Below, in pieces: positions 1 through 6,734 of a stretch of DNA of 7,834 nt. Position 1 is the first letter of the stretch. The number at the start of each line of letters is the position of its first letter. The position numbers and the translations under genes were made by a program. The notes under the pieces are model-generated. The model did no database searches. It had not been told where the DNA came from and saw only the letters and a list, made by a program, of their open reading frames with translations. Source of the DNA: Propionibacteriaceae bacterium (GTDB lineage Bacteria > Actinomycetota > Actinomycetes > Propionibacteriales > Propionibacteriaceae); contig JAISGZ010000138.1 in the NCBI GenBank assembly GCA_031262845.1, positions 1 through 7,834 on the forward strand. The letters are read 5' to 3'.

Positions 1-516
1 CCCAGCCAGTCCTTCCCAGCTGGTCAAGCGGAACAAGTCAATCAGTCCGTACCTTCGGGACAGCCTTTCCCCGTCAATCAGACGGAACAACCCGGTCAAT
101 CCTTCCCAGTTGATCAGCCAGGTCAGCCGGTTACCTCGGATCAGCCGACTCAGCCAGGTCAGCCTTGGTCTACGGTTCAACCGGGTGTTCCCGTTCCGCC
201 AGCTCAGTTTGTGGCTGGTCAGCCCAATCAGTCTGTCCCTCCGGGTCAGCCGAATCCAGTCGATCAATCGGGTCAGCCGATTTCTCCAGGCCAACCAACA
301 CCTATCGGTCAACCAACTCCAACTGGTCAACCCTGGTCACCGGGCCAACCGGTGGGTTCGGTTCCACCCGGTCAGCCCCTTCCACCTAATCAATCTGTTC
401 CACCAGACCAGCCGGGCGCTCAAGTTCCACCAGGTCAGTCGATTCCTCCGGGGCAGCCTGGTCAACCAGGCCAGCCCCTCCCACCGTGGCATCCTGGCTC
501 GACACCACCACCGGAG
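1..516 (+). repeat. Degenerate Pro/Gln/Gly-coding repeats
   Basis: This stretch encodes an irregular repeat built on G-Q-P with spacers of 2 to 8 residues. A longer unit resembling NQSVPxGQP recurs at window-frame residues 14, 76 and 130 (DNA about 40, 226 and 388), the third copy having DQP in place of GQP. At DNA level the recurring core is ggtcagcc or ggtcaacc with synonymous drift, so the copies are old or diversified rather than freshly duplicated. The repeat continues past the left window edge. Tails like this in actinobacterial membrane proteins are usually disordered and lie in the cytoplasm. Confidence 0.75.
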
Positions 517-1842
517 CCGAAGACGAAATACATCCCCTTATCAATTTTCAGCCGGGTGCTGGGCTTTGTGGTGGCTTTTCTTCTGCTTGTTGGCGGCGGT
601 TTCTGGATCGCTGATCGGGTCGGGAAAGACGAGCCGACGTCGACGGCGGATATCGAACACCGGCCTCAGAATGCGCCTCAAACCAAGATCACGCCGGATT
701 TCACGTTGGACATCGCCAGTCCTCTTTACCCGATGTATACCGACGATGTTGTTGGCGTGGCGATTTCCGATGAACTCGACATAGTCACGTCGTACTTCGT
801 CAATGCCGTCACCCGCCAGGAAATCTGGCATCGGACGGGTCTGGCTCGCAGTGTTGATGATCAGTACGTCGTTTTTGTTCCGGACAATGACGCCACCTCG
901 GTGGCGGTCGTCGAAACCCGGACCGGAACCGTGGTGGCGGAGAGTTTCGATCATCCCCAGGCCTGGCTGATGGGCTTTGGCCAAGGGATGGTGGCAATTG
1001 AAGACCACTTAGGGGGCTACGTCTACCGACTAACCGACTTGTCAACGCCGGTTTGGACCTATGAAGCCAGCAACTGGTGCGAACAGTGGGTTTGGGCAAT
1101 AAGTCCGTGGGTACTGACTGACGCCGGTTACCGCGATATCGCCACCGGGGAACCAACTTTTGGTGCTTGCACGCCCGACAACCCCTTCACCATCTCGCCC
1201 AACCAAGACGACCGCAGCGCTGACTGGCTGGCTTTCCAACAAACCTGGGGAGCGGTCACGCAGGTCGGAACTAAAACCAGCGCCACTGAGGCCTCGGTCG
1301 TGCGCTGGGATCCGGCAACTGACACCGCTCTGTGGTCCGAGCCGGTAGTCGCGAACTTGATTGAACCAGAAAACATCATGGTGGCAGGGGATCAACTGCT
1401 GTGGCTGACCCCAGACGGGGCTGAACTGCGATCGCTTGACGATGGCTCGTTGACGACCACGATCCCGGTGAACGAGGCTGGCCTGTTCTCCCAAGCCGTG
1501 CATTTTCACGAGGTCGGCAAGCACTGGGTGGTGTCTTTGGAGGTGGAGTCTGGCGAAGAATTGCCGTACGAGGTCTTTCTGATCGACCAGTCGACCGGTG
1601 AGGTGGCTCAACAGCTGCAGTCGTACGACGTCGAGGTGTCGGATTCCCAGGCCTTCTCCGTCGTCTGGTCTGACTCCGAAACCCGGACCCAGTTGGAGGC
1701 CTGGGACGCCAACCAGAAACCACCGGTCAAAGACTGGTCGGTGAACGAGCCCTACGGCTACTTGGCCCGCAGCGGCCAAGACCTGATCTACGTGGTTTCT
1801 TACACCGATGGCACGGTCGGGGTGATCTTCTTGAGTCGCTAG
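1..1842 (+). CDS. Pro/Gln-rich single-pass membrane protein with PQQ-like beta-propeller outer domain (5' partial)
   Basis: The frame is open from the first base to TAG at 1840-1842 (613 visible codons), so the true start lies upstream; the GTG at 211 is internal to the repeat tail and has no Shine-Dalgarno site. Visible residues 1-170 are a low-complexity tail dominated by GQP, PPGQP and NQSVP motifs. Residues about 184-204 (LGFVVAFLLLVGGGFWIA) form one hydrophobic helix, preceded by Lys/Arg and followed by a polar stretch, which suggests tail inside and C-terminus outside. The remaining 400 or so residues alternate short beta-like runs with Trp/Asp/Gly turns (for example VVRWDPATDTALWSEP, VFLIDQSTGEV), as in PQQ-type beta-propellers. 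Two cysteines, C360 and C390, could form a disulfide outside the cell. No catalytic motif is seen; a sensor, scaffold or surface-binding role is only inference. The membrane topology is fairly secure, the propeller fold moderately so, and the function unknown. Confidence 0.8.
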   Translation, partial: PSQSFPAGQAEQVNQSVPSGQPFPVNQTEQPGQSFPVDQPGQPVTSDQPTQPGQPWSTVQPGVPVPPAQFVAGQPNQSVPPGQPNPVDQSGQPISPGQPTPIGQPTPTGQPWSPGQPVGSVPPGQPLPPNQSVPPDQPGAQVPPGQSIPPGQPGQPGQPLPPWHPGSTPPPEPKTKYIPLSIFSRVLGFVVAFLLLVGGGFWIADRVGKDEPTSTADIEHRPQNAPQTKITPDFTLDIASPLYPMYTDDVVGVAISDELDIVTSYFVNAVTRQEIWHRTGLARSVDDQYVVFVPDNDATSVAVVETRTGTVVAESFDHPQAWLMGFGQGMVAIEDHLGGYVYRLTDLSTPVWTYEASNWCEQWVWAISPWVLTDAGYRDIATGEPTFGACTPDNPFTISPNQDDRSADWLAFQQTWGAVTQVGTKTSATEASVVRWDPATDTALWSEPVVANLIEPENIMVAGDQLLWLTPDGAELRSLDDGSLTTTIPVNEAGLFSQAVHFHEVGKHWVVSLEVESGEELPYEVFLIDQSTGEVAQQLQSYDVEVSDSQAFSVVWSDSETRTQLEAWDANQKPPVKDWSVNEPYGYLARSGQDLIYVVSYTDGTVGVIFLSR

Positions 1843-1968
1843 ATCAGCCCTCACGGCGCCAGTCAGTGGCCACGAGTAGGCTGGCCAAACAACTGATCAG
1901 GCGTTGTGGCTGTCTACTGGCCGGTTGATGGTCAACTCAGCAATCACTCAAACCAGTCGACGAAGACT
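1843..1968. other. Intergenic region upstream of the dehydrogenase; no gene seen
   Basis: I see no coding region here. A GTG at 1906 is in frame with the dehydrogenase but lacks a Shine-Dalgarno site and would add 25 residues unlike the family. A perfect 5-3-5 inverted repeat, GTTGA-TGG-TCAAC, occupies 1924-1936, about 45 bases before the ATG, where an operator could sit. TGGCCA occurs twice (1867-1872 and 1882-1887) and could form a 6-bp stem with a 9-base loop, but no T-tract follows, so a terminator for the upstream gene is not supported. No convincing -35/-10 pair was found. Confidence 0.4.
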
Positions 1969-1976
1969 GAAGGAGA
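1969..1976 (+). promoter_or_regulatory. Shine-Dalgarno site of the zinc dehydrogenase
   Basis: GAAGGAGA with the AGGAG core at 1971-1975 and five A bases before the ATG at 1981. This spacing is near optimal and fixes the start at 1981 rather than at the upstream in-frame GTG at 1906. Confidence 0.85.
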
Positions 1977-1980
1977 AAAA

Positions 1981-3000
1981 ATGTACGGAGCCATCATGCA
2001 CGCCCCGCGGGACATCCGGTACCAGGAGCGGGATGAGCCTCAGATCATCGAGCCGACCGATGCCATCATCCGGCTGAGCGCGACCTGTATTTGTGGGTCG
2101 GATCTGTGGCCGTACCGCGGTTTTGACAATGTTCATGACCTGGCCATGGGCCACGAATACGTCGGGGTCGTTGAGGAAGTCGGCTCGGCGGTCAGCACGG
2201 TTAAGCCGGGACAATTCGTCATCGGCTCGTTCTTTACCTCGGACAATACCTGTGAAATTTGCCGTGATGGCTACCAGTCGCACTGTGTCAAGCGGGTCAT
2301 GATGGGCACGATTGGCACCCAAGCCGAGCGGGCCCGCGTGCCCTTGGCCGATGGCTCCTTGGTGGCGACGCCGGAAATGCCGCCGACGGACTTGGTGCCG
2401 TCATTGCTAGCCGCTTCCGATGTCTTGGGGACCGGCTGGTACGGCGCTGTCGCGGCCGCCGCCGGACCCGGCAAAACGGTCGTCGTGGTCGGTGACGGGG
2501 CAGTCGGCCTGTCTGCCGTCTTGGCGGCTCAACAACTGGGCGCTGAACGCATCATCGCTATGTCCCGCCACGAGCCCCGGCAACAACTGGCACTGGCTTT
2601 CGGGGCGACTGACATCGTGACCGAGCGCGGCGCCGACGGCGTGGCCGCGATCAAGCGCATGACCGGTGGTCTGGGCGCTCACAGCGTGGTCGAAGCGGTT
2701 GGGACTCAGGAGTCGATGATGCAGGCCATCCGGTCGGCCCGGGCCGGTGGTCACGTCGGTTTCGTCGGCGTCTCCCACGGGGTCAGCATCAGCGGCACTG
2801 AACTCTTTGGTGCCGGGATTCACCTTGAAGGCGGACCAGCGCCGGTGCGGCGGTTCTTGCCCGACTTGGTCGACCGGATTTGGCGGCGGGCCATCAATCC
2901 CGGACAGGTTTTCGATCTGACCTTGCCACTGGCTGAGGTTGCCGAGGGTTACCGGGCGATGGACGAACGTCGGGCGATCAAGGTCCTGCTGCAGCCGTAA
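1981..3000 (+). CDS. Zinc-dependent medium-chain alcohol dehydrogenase
   Basis: A complete 339-residue MDR-family dehydrogenase, of normal length. The N-terminal GroES-like domain (about 1-125) carries the catalytic zinc ligand C38 in CICGSD and the GHE motif at 57-59 (H58, E59); D147 in the SDVLGTGW stretch may be near the active site. The structural zinc lobe reads D88-N-T-C91-E-I-C94 then C102, so the first of the usual four cysteines is Asp. The Rossmann domain has GDGAVG at 171-176, and the second strand ends in S195-R196-H197, which suggests a preference for NADP(H) over NAD(H). The expected reaction is reversible oxidation of an alcohol to an aldehyde or ketone in the cytoplasm; the substrate cannot be read from sequence. 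The gene has its own ribosome binding site and is 138 bases from its upstream neighbour, so it may be transcribed alone. Family assignment is very secure; coenzyme choice is moderate. Confidence 0.93.
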   Translation: MYGAIMHAPRDIRYQERDEPQIIEPTDAIIRLSATCICGSDLWPYRGFDNVHDLAMGHEYVGVVEEVGSAVSTVKPGQFVIGSFFTSDNTCEICRDGYQSHCVKRVMMGTIGTQAERARVPLADGSLVATPEMPPTDLVPSLLAASDVLGTGWYGAVAAAAGPGKTVVVVGDGAVGLSAVLAAQQLGAERIIAMSRHEPRQQLALAFGATDIVTERGADGVAAIKRMTGGLGAHSVVEAVGTQESMMQAIRSARAGGHVGFVGVSHGVSISGTELFGAGIHLEGGPAPVRRFLPDLVDRIWRRAINPGQVFDLTLPLAEVAEGYRAMDERRAIKVLLQP

Positions 3001-3328
3001 TCATCAGGATTATCGGTGGGGTGGAACCGGTCCGAGGTCCACGGTCCGTTCACTTTCAGTGACTGGAGAGTTCCTGCAGTCGGCACGAACCTCTTTGGGG
3101 GAGAAGAACGCTGAAAACCCCACGACTAGGATTTCAGGTTGGTGTTTAGCCGTCCGGAACCTCGGGACGTCGTCCAACCAGACTGTTCGTTTAACCCCAT
3201 ATAAGGGGAGTGCGAAAAGGTCAGGGAGTGACACCACACAGTCCGGCATCCCGTTTAGTGAGCCCGGTCAACCGCCTGACGGCGTGGCAGCGGACGAGCG
3301 AGCGGCCCGGCCCGGTACTGTCACGGCT
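3001..3328. other. Gene-free stretch between the dehydrogenase and ftsK
   Basis: The ftsK frame stays open backwards through this stretch into the dehydrogenase gene, but the implied peptide has no family resemblance and no ribosome binding site, so I treat it as non-coding. Visible structure: TAATC-ATCAG-GATTA (2998-3012), an AT-rich inverted repeat over the dehydrogenase stop codon; three tandem heptamers starting GGTCC (3029-3049); TCACT-TTC-AGTGA (3050-3062); and CCCC-ATATAA-GGGG (3195-3208). None is a convincing terminator, since no T-tract follows. The right end holds the proposed ftsK promoter. Confidence 0.5.
3029..3049 (+). repeat. Three tandem GGTCC heptamers
   Basis: The units are GGTCCGA, GGTCCAC and GGTCCGT, directly adjacent with a 7-base period, in the non-coding region just after the dehydrogenase. 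The function is unknown; with this base composition it could be chance. Confidence 0.45.
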
Positions 3329-3329
3329 A
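3316..3329 (+). promoter_or_regulatory. Putative -10 element and transcription start of leaderless ftsK
   Basis: TACTGT at 3316-3321 fits the actinobacterial TANNNT -10 consensus and ends 7 bases before the A of the ATG at 3329, so transcription would start at the initiation codon. No Shine-Dalgarno sequence precedes the ATG. No good -35 hexamer is visible, which is common for such promoters. This supports 3329 as the start and predicts a leaderless mRNA. Confidence 0.55.
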
Positions 3330-5887
3330 TGGCGACCCGCACCGCTTCCCCAGCGCGGTCTCGCTCCCGGAACACCAGCCCCAAGAAGACTGGTTCGGGT
3401 TCGACGACGCGCGCTTCGGGAACCAAGAAGACATCGACGACCACGTCGTCACGAGCCCGGTCAACCTCCCGATCGGGCTCGTCAGGCTCGGGTTCGTCGG
3501 GCGGGGTCGGCCATATTCTGGCGAGTTTGTGGCGGGCCCTGGCTCGGGGACTGGGACGGCTGATCCGGGGACTCGGCGACGGTGCCCGTGACATCGCCCC
3601 CGAAGTTCGGCGTGACGGTGTCGGCCTGTTCCTCGTGGCACTGGCGATCATCCTGGCCGCGGTCTGTTATTTCCCTGTCACCGGTGCCCTCGTCAACCAT
3701 CTCGAAAGCGGTCTGACCTGGCTGCTCGGTCTCGGCGCCTACGCCCTACCACCACTATTCCTGATCGCCGCCTGGCGACTGTTTCGGCGGCCCGGCAACG
3801 GCGCCTGGGGACGTTTGGCGCTCGGTTGGGGGGCACTCTGGCTCGGCGTTTTGGGGCTGATCCACGCCATCCGGGGACTCCCGCCGATGACCGACGGGAC
3901 GGCCTGGCGCCAAGCCGGTGGCCTGGTCGGTTACCTCTCCAGCTCACTGCTGTCACAACTGTTGACGATCTGGGTGGCGGTACCGGTACTCCTGATCGTC
4001 TGTTGCTTCGGTCTGCTGGTCCTATTGGACCGGCCGATCCGTGAGGTCGTGGCCGACGCGGCCGGACTGGTCGAACGCTTGGCCGCCCGCCGCCAGACCA
4101 CGGCCGAAGCCGCCGACTACGGCGTTGACCAGGCCTATGACACACCTCTGGTCGAAGCCAATGAGGTCACTGAAGATGACGAACTGGCTGAACTGGAGGC
4201 CGCGACGGCAGCTGACGCAGATGAAGCTGACGCCGATGACGAGAGCCACCTGATCCGGCCACGGGTGAAGCGGGGGCGGGCCAACCGGCCGCTCATGACC
4301 TCGCCGATTTCACCCGTCCCATCGCTGACGACCGAAGATTTATCGGACCTGGTCGAAGCCGAGGACCGGTCCGACGCGGCCAACCTGATCGAACCGGAGC
4401 CGCTGGCCGCCGCTCCGGCCGACGGCCAAACCTACGTCCAGCCGGATTTGGCGATTCTCAAACCCGGCAGTGTGCCGAAAGCCCGGACCCAAGGTTCCGA
4501 CGCCATCGTCGGCTCGCTGACCGGCGTCTTCGACCAGTTCGCGATTGATGCCCAAGTCACGGGCTATACCCGGGGGCCGACCGTGACCCGCTACGAGGTC
4601 GAACTGGGACCAGCCGTCAAGGTCGAAAAGGTGACCCAGCTGTCGCGCAACATCGCCTACGCCGTGGCCTCGCCGGACGTCCGGATTCTGTCGCCGATCC
4701 CTGGTAAGTCGGCCATCGGCATCGAAATTCCCAACCGGGACAAGGAAGTCGTCTCGCTCGGCGACGTTCTCAGGTCACCGACCGCCCAACGTGACCGTCA
4801 CCCGCTGACCGTCGGCTTGGGCAAAGACGTCGAAGGTGGTTTCCTCATGGCCAATCTGGCCAAGATGCCCCACCTGCTGGTGGCCGGCGCCACCGGTTCC
4901 GGCAAGTCGAGTTTTATCAACTCGATGATCACGTCGATCTTGGTCCGGGCCACACCCGACGAGGTCCGTCTCATGCTGGTCGATCCCAAGCGGGTCGAAC
5001 TCAACCACTACGAAGGTATTCCTCACCTCATCACCCCGATCATCACCAACCCGAAGAAAGCCGCCACCGCCCTTGAGTGGGTCGTCAAAGAGATGGACAT
5101 GCGCTATGACGACCTGGCCAGCTTCGGCTTCCGCCACGTCGACGACTTCAACAAGGCCGTCCGGGCCGGCGCCGTCCAGCCCTTACCGGGTTCCCAACGG
5201 GTGATCACGCCCTATCCGTATCTGGTCATCGTGGTCGACGAATTGTCGGATCTCATGATGGTGGCCCCCCGTGATGTCGAAGATTCGATTGTCCGGATCA
5301 CCCAGCTGGCCCGGGCAGCCGGGATTCACCTGGTGCTGGCGACCCAGCGGCCCTCGACCGATGTCGTGACCGGTTTGATCAAAGCCAATATCCCGAGCCG
5401 GCTGAGCTTCGCCACCAGCTCGATGACTGACTCGCGGGTCATCCTCGATCAGCCGGGTGCGGAGAAGCTGGTCGGTCAAGGTGACGGTCTGTTCCTGCCC
5501 ATGGGAGTGTCGAAACCGGTCCGGGTCCAAGGCGCCTGGGTGACCGAACAAGAGGTTCGCCAGATCGTGTCCCAGTCCTGTGCCCAACGGGCGGCCGAAT
5601 ACCGGGACGATGTCACGACCGCCAATACCGCCACCGCCAAGATCGCCGAAGACATCGGTGACGATCTCGATCTGGTGATCGAAGCCGCTCGGCTGGTCGT
5701 CAACCTGCAACTCGGCTCAACCTCGATGTTGCAGCGTAAATTGCGGGTTGGCTTCGCCAAAGCCGGTCGCCTGATGGACATTCTGGAGACCCGCCGGGTG
5801 GTCGGACCGTCGGAGGGTTCGAAACCGCGCGAAGTCTTGATGAAGCCCGACGAACTCGACGACTTCTTGGTCACGTTGACGGGTTAG
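3329..5887 (+). CDS. ftsK: FtsK/SpoIIIE-type DNA translocase
   Basis: An 852-residue septal DNA pump that moves chromosomal DNA through the closing division septum using ATP. Residues 1-62 are a Ser/Thr/Arg/Lys-rich disordered tail. Hydrophobic segments lie at about 98-117, 129-149, 163-181 and 198-232, giving the usual four or so membrane passes. An acidic linker (about 270-310, rich in Glu, Asp and Ala) follows. The motor's alpha domain begins near 404 (FAIDAQVTGYTRGPTVTRYE). Walker A is GATGSGKS at 520-527 (K526), Walker B is VIVVDE ending at D637-E638, and the FtsK signature LATQRPSTDV begins at 670. The C-terminal winged-helix gamma domain (about 778-852, with STSMLQRKLRVGFAKAGRLMD) reads orientation sequences in the DNA. 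The ATG at 3329 was chosen because the membrane and motor parts are then complete, a -10 element sits at the right distance, and longer in-frame starts run into the dehydrogenase gene. Identity is very secure. Confidence 0.97.
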   Translation: MATRTASPARSRSRNTSPKKTGSGSTTRASGTKKTSTTTSSRARSTSRSGSSGSGSSGGVGHILASLWRALARGLGRLIRGLGDGARDIAPEVRRDGVGLFLVALAIILAAVCYFPVTGALVNHLESGLTWLLGLGAYALPPLFLIAAWRLFRRPGNGAWGRLALGWGALWLGVLGLIHAIRGLPPMTDGTAWRQAGGLVGYLSSSLLSQLLTIWVAVPVLLIVCCFGLLVLLDRPIREVVADAAGLVERLAARRQTTAEAADYGVDQAYDTPLVEANEVTEDDELAELEAATAADADEADADDESHLIRPRVKRGRANRPLMTSPISPVPSLTTEDLSDLVEAEDRSDAANLIEPEPLAAAPADGQTYVQPDLAILKPGSVPKARTQGSDAIVGSLTGVFDQFAIDAQVTGYTRGPTVTRYEVELGPAVKVEKVTQLSRNIAYAVASPDVRILSPIPGKSAIGIEIPNRDKEVVSLGDVLRSPTAQRDRHPLTVGLGKDVEGGFLMANLAKMPHLLVAGATGSGKSSFINSMITSILVRATPDEVRLMLVDPKRVELNHYEGIPHLITPIITNPKKAATALEWVVKEMDMRYDDLASFGFRHVDDFNKAVRAGAVQPLPGSQRVITPYPYLVIVVDELSDLMMVAPRDVEDSIVRITQLARAAGIHLVLATQRPSTDVVTGLIKANIPSRLSFATSSMTDSRVILDQPGAEKLVGQGDGLFLPMGVSKPVRVQGAWVTEQEVRQIVSQSCAQRAAEYRDDVTTANTATAKIAEDIGDDLDLVIEAARLVVNLQLGSTSMLQRKLRVGFAKAGRLMDILETRRVVGPSEGSKPREVLMKPDELDDFLVTLTG

Positions 5888-5897
5888 GCCCGGTGTC

Positions 5898-5910
5898 ACT
5901 GAGCCTCAGT
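5898..5910. repeat. 13-base perfect palindrome after ftsK
   Basis: ACTGAG-C-CTCAGT begins 10 bases after the ftsK stop codon. As RNA it could form only a 5-bp stem with a 3-base loop and no U-tract follows, so it is not a standard terminator. CCTCA-N6-TGAGG (5904-5919) overlaps it as an alternative fold. Confidence 0.35.
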
Positions 5911-5966
5911 CAGGTGAGGACAGGTGTGTTTGATTAGGCTGCCCACGCTGACTGATCGCCACGGTC

Positions 5967-5984
5967 GGGCTCATCGGCCCTTTT
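5967..5984 (+). terminator. Weak candidate terminator between ftsK and the convergent gene
   Basis: GGGC-TCATCG-GCCC followed by TTTT (5981-5984). The overlapping GGCC-CTTTT-GGCC (5976-5988) gives a hairpin readable from either strand. The stems are only 4 bp, so the call is weak, but the position between two converging genes is where a bidirectional terminator would be expected. Confidence 0.3.
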
Positions 5985-5998
5985 GGCCCAACTGGGTA

Positions 5999-6391
5999 CT
6001 AGGCGTCGGACGACTTCGGAGAGGTGGCGGATTCCGGTGGAATAACGCCATTGGCAACGGCGATCAAACCGAGCGCCCCGGCCTGGGTCAGGGTCTGGGA
6101 CCAGTTGATGAGAGCTTGGTCGAGGCTGTCGATGGACTCTTCGCTGGCCGGGACCACGGCCACGATTTGAGCTGGCCCGGAAATCATCCACACCGGGGTG
6201 TCCGAGGTCGAGCGGGCCAGGGCCAGGAGGTCAGGTGTCGACTGCTGATCGATCGTCAAATCCAGCCGCCGGGCCGCCATGATCGGGTGAGCGACGGCCG
6301 GTTCGGGTAAGGAAATGCCGGCTAGCTGCTGATACTGCGACCAGGTGATCGGACTGATGGTGAAAGTTGATGGCGATTCCGTCTGGCTCAT
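5999..6391 (-). CDS. Hypothetical protein, 130 residues
   Basis: I do not recognise this protein. It starts at the ATG complementary to 6389-6391, preceded on its own strand by AGGAG with 5-base spacing, and ends at TAG (5999-6001), 111 bases from the ftsK stop on the other strand. It is rich in Ser, Ala, Pro, Gln and Ile, has no cysteine, no signal peptide and no clear transmembrane helix. A central hydrophobic strand-like run (VWMISGPAQIVAVVPASEE, about residues 67-85) is followed by a probable amphipathic helix (SLDQALINWSQTLTQAG) and a second hydrophobic segment (LGLIAVANGVIPPE), so a small soluble alpha/beta fold is likely. A competing plus-strand frame over the same DNA (5924-6310) has low-complexity Gly/Arg-rich composition and no good ribosome binding site, so I prefer the minus strand. 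That it is a real gene is likely; its function is unknown. Confidence 0.72.
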   Translation of the reverse strand: MSQTESPSTFTISPITWSQYQQLAGISLPEPAVAHPIMAARRLDLTIDQQSTPDLLALARSTSDTPVWMISGPAQIVAVVPASEESIDSLDQALINWSQTLTQAGALGLIAVANGVIPPESATSPKSSDA

Positions 6392-6396
6392 CTGCG

Positions 6397-6401
6397 CTCC
6401 T
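6397..6401 (-). promoter_or_regulatory. Shine-Dalgarno site of the 130-residue gene
   Basis: On the minus strand this reads AGGAG, followed by CGCAG and the ATG at 6391, a 5-base spacer. It is the main support for both the strand and the start of the hypothetical gene. Confidence 0.7.
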
Positions 6402-6720
6402 GCGGCTCAAGAAAAATCAAGCTGACGGTCGTGAACCCGGTTCGTTGCCGGAAAGCCTGACAGATTGGCGGTTGAGCGTCCAGATGAAATGCGCTGGCGA
6501 ACCCAGTGCCACCCGTGACCGCTGTCAGGTCGCCCTCTGAGCCTGGCCAGTTGTCAGATTGATGGAGCCCATCTAAGCAGATCGCTTGACAAGAGATTTT
6601 GCCGGGTCGTGGGGCTGAGGGCGAAGACCAGCCGTCCAGGACTGCCCACTAGGCCCTGGGGCCGAAGTATTTCCGTCGCCGGTCCGGCGTTCGCTGTCCC
6701 TGGACCGCGCCGACACGCCT
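6402..6720. other. Gene-free stretch between the divergent hypothetical gene and rimO
   Basis: The two flanking genes point away from each other, so both promoters should lie here. No ORF of useful length or RNA gene is seen; the best small frame, from ATG at about 6487, is only 19 codons. TTGACA at 6586-6591 is a perfect -35-like hexamer on the plus strand, but no TANNNT follows at 16-18 bases. Inverted repeats are GGCC-CTGG-GGCC (6652-6663) and CGCCG-GTC-CGGCG (6677-6689), both short and without T-tracts. No clear promoter for the minus-strand gene was found. Confidence 0.4.
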
Positions 6721-6734
6721 TAAGCTGTCACCGA
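6721..6734 (+). promoter_or_regulatory. Putative -10 element and transcription start of leaderless rimO
   Basis: TAAGCT at 6721-6726 fits TANNNT and ends 7 bases before the ATG at 6734. No purine-rich Shine-Dalgarno sequence lies upstream. The geometry is identical to that at ftsK, which makes both calls more credible. No good -35 hexamer is seen at 16-18 bases; TGGACC at 6701-6706 is only 14 bases upstream. Confidence 0.55.

Noticed and set aside
110..784. 224-codon plus-strand frame overlapping the repeat tail
   Set aside because: It is a shifted reading of the repeats giving a Ser/Arg/Leu-rich peptide, and it ends inside the outer domain of the real gene.
1042..1854. 270-codon open frame on the minus strand opposite the propeller gene
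   Set aside because: It is a mirror of the high-GC coding bias. The product is rich in Arg, Gly and His without recognisable motifs, and the plus-strand frame is clearly the coding one.
1906..1980. GTG start for a longer dehydrogenase
   Set aside because: There is no Shine-Dalgarno site before 1906, while the ATG at 1981 has AGGAG at ideal spacing and begins a typical family N-terminus (MYGAIMHAPRDIRY).
3195..3208. CCCC-ATATAA-GGGG hairpin as a terminator for the dehydrogenase
   Set aside because: The stem is only 4 bp, no T-tract follows, and it lies about 195 bases after the stop codon.
2939..3328. Upstream in-frame extension of ftsK starting inside the dehydrogenase gene
   Set aside because: It overlaps the dehydrogenase's conserved C-terminus, has no ribosome binding site, and the added peptide has no resemblance to FtsK N-termini. 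The ATG at 3329 gives a full-length protein.
5183..5710. 175-codon minus-strand frame inside ftsK
   Set aside because: It lies wholly within the conserved motor and gamma domains of ftsK and is explained by codon bias.
5888..5998. dif-like recombination site after ftsK
   Set aside because: I found no pair of 11-base XerC/XerD-type arms around a 6-base centre; the only symmetry is the short ACTGAG-C-CTCAGT palindrome.
5924..6310. 128-codon plus-strand frame opposite the hypothetical gene
   Set aside because: It is Gly/Arg-rich without motifs and has no convincing ribosome binding site, whereas the minus-strand frame has a good one and a more protein-like pattern.
6586..6591. TTGACA as a -35 element for rimO
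   Set aside because: No TANNNT lies 16-18 bases downstream and it is 148 bases from the start codon, so it is probably chance.
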